A stretch of DNA of 64,000 nucleotides from Eretmocerus hayati. Its lineage: Eukaryota > Arthropoda > Insecta > Hymenoptera > Aphelinidae. Under the pieces are notes generated by a model that saw nothing but the letters and a program-made list of their open reading frames with translations, was not told the DNA's origin and did not search any database. Of this stretch, positions 1 to 10,561 are shown piece after piece. Within the stretch, counting starts at the first letter, position 1, and every line of letters begins with the position of its first letter. The stretch spans positions 135,210,715 through 135,274,714 of the forward strand of contig CM056742.1 of NCBI GenBank assembly GCA_029851415.1. The letters run 5' to 3'. Made by a program: the position numbers and the translations under genes.

Positions 1-1521
1 CACGATATTTTCTGTGCTCTAATTCCCGTTTGAAGATTGAAACAGCGAGATAATTGACTCATGAAATAGTCATTGACTGTTGAGGTTATTTCAGACCTCC
101 GTTTTTGGAGCTCTTTGTAGCTCTCGGGAGTCGACATCAGTGAGGTTCGATTACAACCTATCAGTACACAAATTGCACGTTCAAATTATACGTTTTGTAT
201 ACGGGCTTGGACTTTTTAAAATAAATACATCCTTGAAAGGAGATCAAGTGATCCTGAATGGAGGTGAGGAAAGTCTAAAGATCTTATTTCTAATAAGTCA
301 TGATCAGAAATAGACGAGGAATTCATTCCAGTTCATGTTTTGCATGTGGGTGGGTTCCTCAATCCGGTCAATCGAGGAACAGGAAATATTCTTGTTGATT
401 GGAAAATCTTGACCATACTCATTTATTCACACTAATCATCAAATGGTTTGGGAGATTGTTTAGAAAGATTCATGAAAAATAATCATCGAAGTCTAAATAA
501 AGAAGAAGAAATCTACTCAATAGTTAAGATTCCTATTTTTGACCTTGATTGAGTATTTTCGAGTTCCTGAGTTAAGCCGTAATCAGATGAGAAATACGGA
601 CTTCCTCATTAACCTTTGAGTAAGACCAACTGCTATCGAGATCTAATAATTGTGAGCTACATGAATTCCAAGAAATCGAGGAATTGTTCGAGATCTAATA
701 GAGCAGTCAAAGGAATCGCGGAGTCATTTGCAAACTAAGTTGAAAACAAGCAGGAGACTTGACGCAAGAAGAAGAGTGGAACAAGGAAAATGCAAGGGAC
801 TAAGGCTTCTTAATACTTTCAGTAAATTGAGCACACTTTATTCAGTAAAACTTTCTCAAGTCGCATTGTTGAGCGAGCGCATGGAAGCCCGGAAGCAACG
901 GCGACAAGTGACTGCGTATTCAAACAGTAAGTCTCGACCACTCGACATAACGGTCCTGACCACGTGCTACTTCATTTTTCCTTGTCAGCATGCTCATGAC
1001 TCTTCTCTGCTTCTTATGGTACCAGAGGAAACGAATTTCATCAAACCGCATTCACTTGTGAATTTGCTGTGTTGTGTTGATTTGTTGAGCTTGAGTTGTA
1101 ATTACTTTTCTTTTATGGTTAGTGAAAAATTCAGGAATACTCAAAATGCCATTTTGGTTAGGGTTCCACGAGATTCGAGATTTCTTCAAGATGGAACGAG
1201 GGATCTCGATCGAGATCAAGACAAGATCACAAACTTCTCTCGAACTCAAGATTCCTGACGAGATGAGATTCTTGAGTCGGCAATCTCGAAAGTCTTGAAA
1301 ATCTTGAATTCTTTAACTCATTTGACTGGATTTCGATGATTGCAGGTTTTGACTAGTCAATATAAGTCGAGTAAACTGTATAACTGTAAGCTTTATCTAC
1401 TCAAGAAACAACAGATTGACTTCAATACGATAAAATTATCTACACAATTGAAATATGTTGGATACATCCATTGATCTCTTCATACACGTTCATCTTCAAT
1501 CCAAATTCTGTACATGTTAAT
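1..1521. other. Left flank, no confident gene
   Basis: Mostly AT-rich non-coding sequence. The only long open frame is on the plus strand (728-1258, 176 codons, opening with TTG rather than ATG). Its middle carries an ATG at 881 followed by a basic stretch that runs into a GTAAGT at 927, so a small first exon is conceivable. The last 40 codons come from low-complexity GAGAT/TCTCGA repeats, which argues against the whole frame being real. I do not recognise the product. Confidence 0.3.
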
Positions 1522-1768
1522 ATACATTTTCGGCACACTGGCATCGAAAGCCTATGGTTTCCGCCCCGATCCCGGGGCAGAAAATGCCGCAATGCCGCCC
1601 AGGCTAGAAAACGAGTGAGCATGCGCAGTAGCCCTCGGGCTGCGCCCTCGGGCCACTACATTGCATGCTCCGACGTTTTCTAACCTGTACGGCGGAGCGG
1701 CATTTTGCCCCGACATCGCGTCGGAAAGCATAGAATTTCGATACAAGTGTCACCGAAAAATAGTGTAC
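1522..1768. repeat. GC-rich 250-bp foldback element
   Basis: The two halves are imperfect inverted copies of about 115 bp each. The left arm runs through GGGGCAGAAAATGCCGC and the right arm through GCGGCATTTTGCCCC. The arms meet at a centre containing CCCTCGGGCTGCGCCCTCGGG-type sequence near 1632-1654. Matching extends outwards past TTTTCGG at 1528 and CCGAAAA at 1752. It is much more GC-rich than its surroundings. This is the structure of a foldback or MITE insertion, and a transcript would form a long hairpin. No transposase gene is present. Confidence 0.8.
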
Positions 1769-1791
1769 GCACCTCGGGCCAAAAATAACCC

Positions 1792-1859
1792 ATCGCGGTC
1801 GCGGGTATGCCGCCCTCGCCTGCCGGCTCGTGCGGCAACCTACCCGGGCCGCGATGGAT
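1792..1859. repeat. 68-bp imperfect palindrome
   Basis: Starts CCATCGCGGTCGCGGGTA and ends TACCCGGGCCGCGATGG, so it reads nearly the same on both strands. The centre lies near GCCGGC at 1824-1829. It sits 24 bp beyond the preceding foldback and shares its high GC content, so the two may be parts of one inserted element. Confidence 0.75.
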
Positions 1860-2396
1860 CACTTTCGGCCCTTGTCGCGTAATGTACTATAAATGAAAAC
1901 TGTAATGTATTGCAAATGTAAAATGCGTTCTCGACAGATGCTTGAGTGAAATATGATAAAGTGTATGAAAGCTTGCAGAATAGGAAACTGCATTTCCTCT
2001 TACAATGATAAAAGATGATCATCGATCAGCGCCTCTATTCTGTGTGCCTACGCATAGTCATATTAAATAAGACATAAGCGATAGTATATAAGACATGCTT
2101 CCAATGGTGGAACTTAGTGCTTACTGAGCCGCCGCTTGTAACATCATATTGAATGAACTACTTATAGAGAAATATTCACAAGTCTACATACATTACAAAA
2201 ACCATTTCACAAACATTTTTGGAACAAATATCAACACTGCCGTATAGACATGAACTTGATGATAACATTAGACCACGAACTTGATGATAACATTAATACT
2301 TCAATAACAATATATAAACACGAACTTTTACATTGATAGTCAACATTCAAGTTCAAATCTCAAATGTCCACCTGACATATTAACTCCTTCAAATTT
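1860..2396. other. Intergenic, short tandem duplication
   Basis: No gene seen. A phrase containing GAACTTGATGATAACATTA occurs twice in tandem (about 2250-2302). The stretch separates the GC-rich foldbacks from the 3' end of the hAT relic and may include that transposon's 3' untranslated sequence. I could not identify a convincing terminal inverted repeat. Confidence 0.5.
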
Positions 2397-4506
2397 GAAT
2401 GCATTCATCCATTAATACATAGTAAATCTCGGATTGACCTGTCTTTCAGACGACAGCGATTCTCAAACAGAAGTAATGCCATCTCCGAAAAAACCCGCTC
2501 CGATGGTACCGATGTGGGCATGATTGCTAAAATATCCCTAGCCACATGGATAAAGTCGGAAATTTGGTTGAATTTGCTTTCCACCGTTGTGATATATCAA
2601 CATTAGAAGCTTCCCTTGGTGCACGAAGATATATTTCGATCTCAGAATCCCACGTAGGATGCTGAACTTGGGGACTTAGTAGATAATCAAGGTCTAGGTC
2701 ATCGTTATCAACATTCATCTCATTTTCGTCTTCACTGGTGTGAACATCTTCATGATGGATGCCATAATATTTGAGTTTGTACACGTCTTTAAATTTTGCA
2801 ATAGTATTTTCTTTCAGATCACGGTCCCATTGAGTCAGATCAAACGTTTTCACCTTATGCCTTGGATCTAAAATGAGAGACACGCAATATAACCAATTAC
2901 ATTTCGTATAATGCCTCACAAGCTTATCTCTGGCAGCTGTGTAAACTAAGAGGAGATGCTGATCAGTACTGGACTTAGCTCTTTTCCCACCAAATTTGAT
3001 ATATTGATTTCCAATTAATCGAGGAACATGTTGAATAATATCATAGCTGTGGGCCGAACAGCTTCATTTTCACTCGATATAAATTTTTGAAGCCCGGTTG
3101 AAATGTTTCAGAGTTTGCAGAATTATTGCAACCAAGTCCCACTGCGTTTCATTCATTTTAAACTTTGCTAAATCCTTCTGGCTCTCACACAGCATATTGA
3201 GTGGCACTCTTAAATCATAACATGTCTTCAACATTTCATATGTGCTGTTCCATCTGGTCCTGACATCGAGTATTGGTTTAATATAATGATTATTTGCCAT
3301 CTCGCAACAGCTCTCGAATTTCTTAGCTGTTGGCTCAGATTTTCGGATCTTCTTGACTAGGCGCCGCACGTTTGCGATTGTTCGGGGTGAAGCTGACTTG
3401 TTGCCATCATCAAGATTGACTTCGTCGCAATCATCATCATTTTCGTCAGAATCGCTCTCACTATCAACTGAGCCAAGTGACAACCTTCGATGCAATCTAT
3501 CATCGATTCTGGAACCAAATTCTTTCAATGCGTCCTGGACTGCTAAGTTTAGAATATGCGCAAAGCATCTGAAGTGCTGATCTTCAGCATCAAATTTTTG
3601 TCCATTAGTTGCCATAAGTTTCTCCAATTCTTGCATAAGAGTTGTATTTGCTGAAATGTTGACCGAAGTTATACCCTGAACTTTATGAGCAACGTTGTAG
3701 TCAATCAAAACATCGTATATCAAATTAGCAACATCTTTTCCTCTGTGTCTCCCTTTTGAGGGGATGAAATCGAGAACAATAGATCTCAGAACCCAATCTG
3801 AATCTATTGAATGGGTAGTGATGGTATAATACGAAGACCCATTCTTTCCGGTCAACGAATCCACTGTGAATGAGACTTTTGAATCATTTGCACCTAATAA
3901 TTACTCCAAATTCTCACGCATAAATTTTGCTTGAGCCAAAACGTTGTCGTGCATCACATTCCTCCGAGAAAATTTATCTGAGCAGCGCCGTGCGAAGTAA
4001 TTTTGAATCGTACGATCGTCGAAAAAACTCAGAGGTAGATTTTTATACGCAATCCAAGCAACAGTCTCTCGTTCAAAATTGACAGGTATCTTCTTATCCT
4101 CCTGAAACGGATAGTAGAATCGTAAACACCGAGTTGTGGCGTGAGCATGTAAACAAACACATATGTGTACTTGAATTATACCCGAAGCACCATACTCACA
4201 AAAGTTTGATGGAGCGTTACACGCGAGTAAGTAAAAATAGTTGAATTGTATTCAGCTTCAATTACTAAAGAAGTTATTGATACTCACATTCCAGCACTCG
4301 TTTACTGTCTTCTGCTTTGAATTTGTTGACTGGTCCAACTGAGGTCCAAATAAATCAGAATACAACTGCTTCTGATGTACTTTAATGTGCCTCTTGAGCT
4401 CCGTCGTATTACTGTTCTTCATTTTCACAGTTTTCTTTTTTGCGTCTCGACACATAGTACACACACCAACTTTACCATCTTGTCTATTCTGCACTTCTTT
4501 CTGCAC
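2397..4506 (-). pseudogene. hAT-family transposase relic (BED zinc finger type)
   Basis: A cut-and-paste transposase of the hAT superfamily, read in pieces on the minus strand. The N-terminal piece (4506-4258) holds a BED zinc finger: the cysteine pair in VCTMC, then TELKRH and VHQ supplying the histidines. The middle piece (about 4130-3070) has the usual RNase-H-fold signposts: FTVDSLTG with the first catalytic Asp, CFAHILNLAVQD, and RTRWNSTYEML. The C-terminal piece (2960-2400) has ILDPRHK, SQRWKANSTKFPTLS and, in a shifted frame, PSERVFSEMA, the conserved hAT dimerisation region. It is broken by an in-frame TAA at 3903-3901, a frameshift near 3068 and another near 2535. The position expected for the second catalytic Asp (TTDNAS in relatives) reads TSVNIS, so that residue is lost. 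Inactive. Confidence 0.93.
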
Positions 4507-6117
4507 TTCTTCGGCAAAATTTTTGGTGCCAGAATGAGAATCCGTGAAACCTAAATCTTGCGAATATAATTCTTGCCGAGAATCGAGAAGATCAGAAACA
4601 CAGCTTCATTTGGAGATTATCTTTAGTCTGCTCTTGTATCTTACTGTCTCACATCTATCCACTCTAAATGTCTTCATGAAAACGAGGAAGTAATTTGAAA
4701 ATTTCTTTCCATCTTCTGGGCGGAGGATGACTTCTCCGTACGGATTTTTTGATTTTGTTCCCCACACAGAAGATGGAGAAATACTATTCGACACTCGGAC
4801 GGTGTGATTTCTGCATTCTCGTGATAATTCCGACCCTCGCTTCTGGCTCGGGCCGGTAAATATCACTCGTTGTGCGGAAACCTACATTCCCACCTTCGTA
4901 TCGAAATATAATATTACTCAACTGAGACATAAAATTGGGAATGGAAATCTGAAACTGCCCTTGATTATTACTCTGTCACGAAGCAAAATGCATCCTTTGG
5001 GAGTTTTACATACAAGTTTCGACTCTTAGTTGACTCATAGAGTACAAGTGATTTCCTGTAAATCAGACATTTCCATTTCATTATGGTGCTGTCTTGCACA
5101 ATAACGTCAACTGAGCTTCGAAGCCTTAGAATTCTCTAAATTAATTTCGAAAACTCAACTTCATTGATAAACGGAGTTAGAGAAAGAATCAAGGTGAGCC
5201 TCAAATTCTGAATTAATAATGATGAAGGAGGGAAAGCTTCAGGAAAATGAAAGAACTCAACGAATCCTCCGTGGAAATTTTCAATCAACTAACGCTCTCG
5301 TTACCGTACCATAGCTTTGTGGCAAGCGCAGTGCCGATAATGAGTAGAAGGACTGTCTGTCAGTACGTTCCAAGCCAAATTGACACAACGATTCGTGGGC
5401 GTTGCTCACTTCAAGGGGTCAACGTCAAAGAGCCTACTCTTGAACCCCATTCTACCTTGACTGATCTGGTACAAGCTGTGGTGCCACTTGCAGAGCCTCA
5501 GTGAATTGCGTGTTCAAAGCAAGACGGTCATTCGGCTTGTGAAGTACTAGTAAATAAATGGGTAATGCCGAGGAGAGACCGTTCGATGGATCGTCTCCTT
5601 AAGAGAACGCGCTCTCGTATATCCCCTTCAATCTTACCGTTCATCGGAAACCCCGAATTCATGTTTTTAGGTGGTGTAATGAGGTCATTTGCTACTGCTA
5701 AGTGGTTCCGGAATCTTTTGGAGGAAGAGAATGAACGGAGCTCCAATAAGATGATGTGAAGTGCTGTTCGTGCATTTCTTCGTTTATATGGATACGGTAT
5801 AGGGTAAATTCATTCAACAAAGACAACACGATCTAATGAATCTTGTTGACGCTATAGATATAGGGATAGATAGTGGGTTGCAAGGACTCTGAGCGTATAC
5901 AATTTTGTTGAGCAGTCCATGAATTAAAGTAGGGTGGGGTGGGGGTGAAAAATGACTGGATGTCACTGCAATAAGGTAGTACACCTTAATTTGAGATCCT
6001 GATAACTTTTTCGGGAAAGATCGAAGATATGCGGAGGAATTATAATAATTAAGGAGCCAGGCAAAATTTGTCCGTCCACATACTGCGTATCGGGTCGCCT
6101 ATGCGGAAGGGGTGAAG
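4507..6117. other. Intergenic with weak small ORFs
   Basis: Three small frames exist: minus 4866-4606, plus 5247-5504 (85 codons from an ATG) and plus 5565-5759 (64 codons from an ATG, in a locally GC-richer patch). None shows a domain, signal peptide or supporting splice sites that I recognise. Part of the left portion may be the 5' untranslated region of the hAT element. Confidence 0.4.
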
Positions 6118-6262
6118 TGTGATGGGTGGGTGGATGGGTCATGGTTGGATCATGGGTGGGTGGTTTGGTGGGTGAGTGAGGGTTAATGGTCAGGTGGGTG
6201 GGTTGGTGGGTGAGTGAGGGTTAATGGTCAGGTGGGTGGGTTGGTGGATGGATGGAGTGGAA
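6118..6262. repeat. GGGTGGGT minisatellite
   Basis: Imperfect tandem units of the type GGTGGGTTGGTGGGTGAGTG with larger duplicated blocks (GAGGGTTAATGGTCAGGTGG occurs twice). It has runs of three Gs at short spacing. No gene. Confidence 0.85.
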
Positions 6263-6298
6263 ATCATTAAAGTTGAAGTGATACGTTCCACTAAGTTC

Positions 6299-6545
6299 CA
6301 GTGAAAATTTCACTAAAAAAATCAGTGAAAATTTCACTAGAAAATCAGTAAAAATTTCACTAAAAAAACAGTGAAAATTTCACTAAAAAATCAGTGATTA
6401 TTCACTAAAAAATCAGTGAAAATTTCACTAAAGAATCAGTGAAAATTTCACTAAAGAATTAGTGGAAATTTCACTAAAAAATTAGTGAAAATTTCACTAA
6501 AAAATCTGTGAAAATTTCACTGAAGAATCAGTGAAAATTTCACTA
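6299..6545. repeat. Satellite of near-palindromic AGTGAAAATTTCACT units
   Basis: About eleven imperfect copies of a roughly 23-bp unit consisting of AGTGAAAATTTCACT plus an A-rich linker. The 15-bp core is almost self-complementary, so the array is a row of potential small hairpins or dyad protein sites. Related degenerate units continue to about 6670 (CCAGTGGAACTTTCATTG). No gene. Confidence 0.9.
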
Positions 6546-6979
6546 CAATTTTACTAGAATTTCAGTGAAAATCACCTCATCTTCAGAAAAATTTCCACTA
6601 GATTGTAAAAATCGCTAGAGTTCCAGTGGAACTTTCATTGAAATTCCAGTGAAAATTGCTCAAGGTTCCACTGTCTATTAGATTCGAATAGTTGTTTATT
6701 TCAGTAGAATTGCATCATTGGATGTAAATAACTATTTCGAAATTAGTGTATTGACTGAGTCAAACGAGATGGGCAATAAGGGTATACATGTTATTCATTG
6801 CCGGAGAGAGAAATATCCTTCGTGATTAGTTTTCTATCTAGGTATAAATCATAAGTGGGATAAGAGTCATAAGGCAAATAATCGTAGATTTCGCAACATC
6901 CTTCCAACAAATTAAATTAATTAAGCGTCTGTCCGATTTTATCCATCCGGATGCCTCGTATCGTGTTGACATCGTTGGT
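6546..6979. other. Intergenic, nothing recognised
   Basis: AT-rich sequence with degenerate AGTGAAA-type units at its left end and no supportable gene. Confidence 0.4.
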
Positions 6980-7034
6980 GCTGTTTGTGGATTAGTGGGT
7001 CCGGTGGGTCGGCGGGTCGGTGGGTCCGTGTTGG
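6980..7034. repeat. GGGTCGGTGGGTC short tandem repeat
   Basis: A short run of GGGTCGGCGGGTCGGTGGGT units. It resembles the minisatellite at 6118 but has a different core. Confidence 0.7.
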
Positions 7035-7135
7035 TGATGCTGGTGATGACTTTTGACTTATCCGTACGGATTGGGCAGTTGATTTGATGGTCCGATCAGT
7101 TGTTCTAAGATCCAATCAGTCAAAACATTCCTTTT

Positions 7136-7620
7136 GGATCGATGGGCTGTGGCTGGGGTCGAGGCTGGTGCAGGGACTGGGGCTGTGACTAAGGCAGTAG
7201 CTTAGGTTTTTGCTGGGGCCGAGGCTGAGGATAAGGCTGGGCCTGTGGCTAGGGATGAGGCAAGGCCTGTGGCTTGGGGTGAGGCTGGGCTAAGGCTGGG
7301 GCTGGGGTTACGGGTGGAGCTGAGGATGGACTGAGGCTAAGGTTGTGACTGGGACTGAGGCTGGAGCTGTGGCTGGAACTGGGGCTGGGGCTGTGGATAG
7401 GGCGTGGCTGAAGCTGTGGCTCGGGCTGGAGCTGGGGCTGAGGCTGAGGCTGAGGCTGGGGCTGAGGCCGAAGCTAAGGCTTAGGCTGAGGCTGGAGCTA
7501 AGGCTGAGCTGGGGCTGGAGCTGGGTCTTGGTCTGAGGTTGGTGCTGAGGCTGAGACTGGGGCTGTGGCTGAGGCTGGGTCTGGGACTGGGGTTAGGGCC
7601 GTGGATGGGGCGTGAAATTA
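7136..7620. repeat. GGCTGG/GGCTGA hexamer minisatellite
   Basis: Nearly 500 bp of imperfect GGCTGGGGCTGAGGCT hexamer repeats. The plus-strand open frame inside it (7345-7536) is only a translation of the hexamers (leucine, arginine, glycine) and should not be called a gene. The plus strand is strongly G-rich. Confidence 0.95.
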
Positions 7621-8753
7621 TTTTTCCAGAATCCACTGTATTATGAAATCTCAACGTTACATTGTTGAACTACAGAAGCATTTCAGGGGTCCATACCATA
7701 TCAGAGACACTTCCAAGCCGGACGAGCGTTAGCGAGGTAGGCAGAAACGCTAGTCTAAGGAATTATGCGTACATTTCCTAACAATACTAAACCTTCTACT
7801 GTAGAGATCGATATACGAGGGGATGAACACTAGTCGAATATTCTTGACTCCGTACATTTGATGTTTTTCACCATACTTACAACAGTATTAAAAATTCCAA
7901 GCTATAGAATGTCATTCTGGAAGGCAGAGGTTGGTGCTCCGCTAGGCGGGCCAAGCATTTTTTATTGGTTTTCTAAATTCATCGAATCGGATCGTTAATG
8001 AAGATGGTTTTAAGTCATTATCCGTGGATGATGAATGACAGCTGGCGTGAACCAATCTCTAACCAGACATCCCCCACTATATTAGGCTCAAATCTAGATT
8101 TTCATAGTGTATACGCACTCGTGCTTGTTCTTAATGAAATGAATAATGTGTCTGCTACACGAGTCATTGCTGTAATTCTTTTAGACAAATACATGGCATC
8201 AGTGACTCATCTAGCAGCCACATAACTCATTTCATCATTTAGATCTATCTTGGATCATTCCCTTTGGTCAATCATACTTCATGGAAGATAATAATACAGG
8301 TCCACACAAGAAGGAAAAAATCTGATCAAGGAGAGGTCAAAATCCTTTCGAAAGTATTTTGAGCTGTTGAATACCAATCCGAACTCAGAACAGCACTTTT
8401 CTTCTCCATTTTCGAGTTATGGCTATGTTTGTGGGTTACAAAAATACGTAGGAATCACTTCCTGCGTTTCAAAGGGGAATATGACCAGCCGCGGTGGCAA
8501 GAAATTGGATGCAACGTCGACTTCGTCGAATGCGCTATATTTATCGCTCGCGACTCCCGGTCGATTGTCTGCTATACAGACGTTAACTCATCTTTTTTCT
8601 TAAGTGGTTGTGAGTCGAGATACGCTGCGACGTACTTCAGAGGAGCTACCCCTCTGCCTCTCCGGGTTGATGAGGTCTCGGTCAATACGCCTTGTACGTG
8701 GCGCCCCCAACCATGCCAGGCTGGAATCGGCATCGATGCGGCCATCCTTTAGG
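7621..8753. other. Intergenic, no confident gene
   Basis: Holds small plus-strand frames at 7998-8225 and 8429-8752. The second (107 codons) runs into the foldback at 8754 and ends inside a GC-rich stretch shared with antisense frames. No domain is recognisable and I do not regard it as a supported gene. Confidence 0.4.
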
Positions 8754-8955
8754 GCCTCGACAGAAAGTGCGCGATGTTCTTTTCTCCATTTTTTCCCTCG
8801 TGTAATATAAGAATAGGCGCTGTAGTTGCAGTGGCCACCACGGGCGCGCAATGGCGCTACTTCCACGGAGAAAAAACGGGGAAAAAAGCGAGCGCCTATG
8901 ATTATACACAGGGCAAAAATTGGAGAAAAGAAAATTGCGCACTTTCTGTCGAGGC
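8754..8955. repeat. Foldback hairpin, about 66-bp arms
   Basis: The left arm (8754-8821) begins GCCTCGACAGAAAGTGCGC. The right arm (8891-8955) ends with its reverse complement, GCGCACTTTCTGTCGAGGC. Both arms also contain TTTTCTCCA and AGGCGCT motifs in inverted order. The central spacer has a third, shorter copy of the TCTCC-poly(T)-CC motif in inverted orientation. A transcript from either strand would form a long hairpin. Confidence 0.85.
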
Positions 8956-10115
8956 ACTTATCGGCTAAAATTTTCTCCCCCTTCTTCAATGGCATCGGCC
9001 ATTGGATAAGGGAGCGATCCACCAAACTTACCAATCCGGCCCCGGGACCGTGTCAGCATTACTTCAGGACCGGCGGCGTCTCGCGCTCTAGATCGAACGG
9101 TTCTCTCTTCGGGACTCGCAAGTCTTGTTCCTCCTCCTTCGATCTTTTTAAACGCTTTTATTCTACTTCGCCTTGGCCATAGTTCTGATCATGGTATTTT
9201 TTCTCCATTTCTGGAACAAGATTTTGGCTTCCTGTTTCTCGTTCGCTTAGGGACCCCATGATTGACGACTTCAATCAATTGAGTAGGGAGGGTAGACAAT
9301 TGAGCGTCAGCGGTCGTACGCGGTGGGGGCGGGGGGGGGAGGTCGTCCTTGACTACAGTATTATCTGTTGCACGTAATGATGAGTGTGTGACTCGCCACA
9401 GATTGGCGCCACATTCTTATATGAGACACCCATAGGGCTTATATATATAGGCTGCCCACTGTACTTATAGTTTCTCGTGTACCGTGCAACCCCTTTGTGC
9501 GCGATTTTTTTTATCGGTCTCTCAAATTCTATTTCTAATACACTCCGCCAAGCTTCACCACGCCGTTTGGATCAGTGAATAAAAGCGTTTTTTAAAAATT
9601 TTTTTTAACCTTTACTTATTCCTGCTCTTCTTCCTTCTTTCTTCACTCTTCTTTCTTCTTCCTCCCCTCTTCAATCCATCACGTTCCTCCTGAAATAATT
9701 TGGACCTCTTTTGTTGATACGTTAATTCATCTCTCCCTCTCCCTCTCTCCCACTCATCACTCTAGGTCTCTTCTCCTCGGACGCTTGTGCAAGAGTGAAA
9801 GTTATGATTTGTAACATGATTGTGATGAACTAGAGGAGGGAAACAATGGTAAACTATTCTCCCAACCGTGACAGATGTTTTCGGGATATATCATCATCAT
9901 AACTCCCGGTAAAGCTACGAAAAAGTCGAATTCCAATAAAAATCACTCGAATTTTTCATCTCCGTGTCCATTTCCTCGAAATTTTCAGCCGATTTGACAG
10001 AGTAGGTTAATCTTCATTGAAGAATTTGACCTCCCAAGAAGAATTAGGGCAGAATATCAAAGTTAACCAAAACAATTTTCGCACGTATTAAATTTTCGAT
10101 TCGAGAAAGGATCAG
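8956..10115. other. Intergenic with pyrimidine-rich tract
   Basis: No gene recognised. A run GGGGGCGGGGGGGG-type tract lies near 9325-9342. A long C/T-rich tract on the plus strand at 9597-9690 (CTTCTTCCTTCTTTCTTC) could form triplex DNA. CTCTCCCTCTCC repeats follow at 9730-9750. Confidence 0.5.
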
Positions 10116-10561
10116 TCACCCCAGAGCCCGCGATTTTGAAGGGTAGTGCCCGAGCTGAGAGCTGAGCTGAGACCATGGCATGCTCTGAGACTGATTTGAA
10201 TTCTTTGGCTCATTTGCCACGTGCAGAACGAGGCCTTGTCCCACGAGATTCGTTTTGCTCTTTTGCCTGCACCTCTCTAAATTCACGAACGCTCGCATCC
10301 TCTCTCATTTCATTCGCGCTCATTTTATTCTTACAGTCATACACTGATTGCAAATCCTGCACCGGCTCTGTCAATTTTTCGACGCTTCGCGTGCCTTGTT
10401 TCACAGAATAACGCCCTTTTCCGAAACAATGCGGTGTATGGATCCTTATGCTTGAGAGGCAAATGAATTTGCTCAAAATTCAATTGCATTCCAAACTTGA
10501 ATAGCTGCTGAGTGGAAACTTTTCCGGTACTCCCTTCGCGTATGCATCTTGTGCAATCCAT
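10116..10561 (-). CDS. Ambiguous small ORFs, unrecognised
   Basis: Open frames exist on both strands here. The minus-strand frame ending at 10210 has a charged C-terminal part (EMREDASVREFREVQAKEQN) that looks more protein-like than its plus-strand shadow. A second minus frame (10561-10337) overlaps it in another register. No start with good context, no splice sites that I trust and no recognisable domain. It may be an exon or a chance frame. Confidence 0.15.

Noticed and set aside
7345..7536. 63-codon ORF
   Set aside because: Pure translation of the GGCTGG/GGCTGA hexamer repeat.
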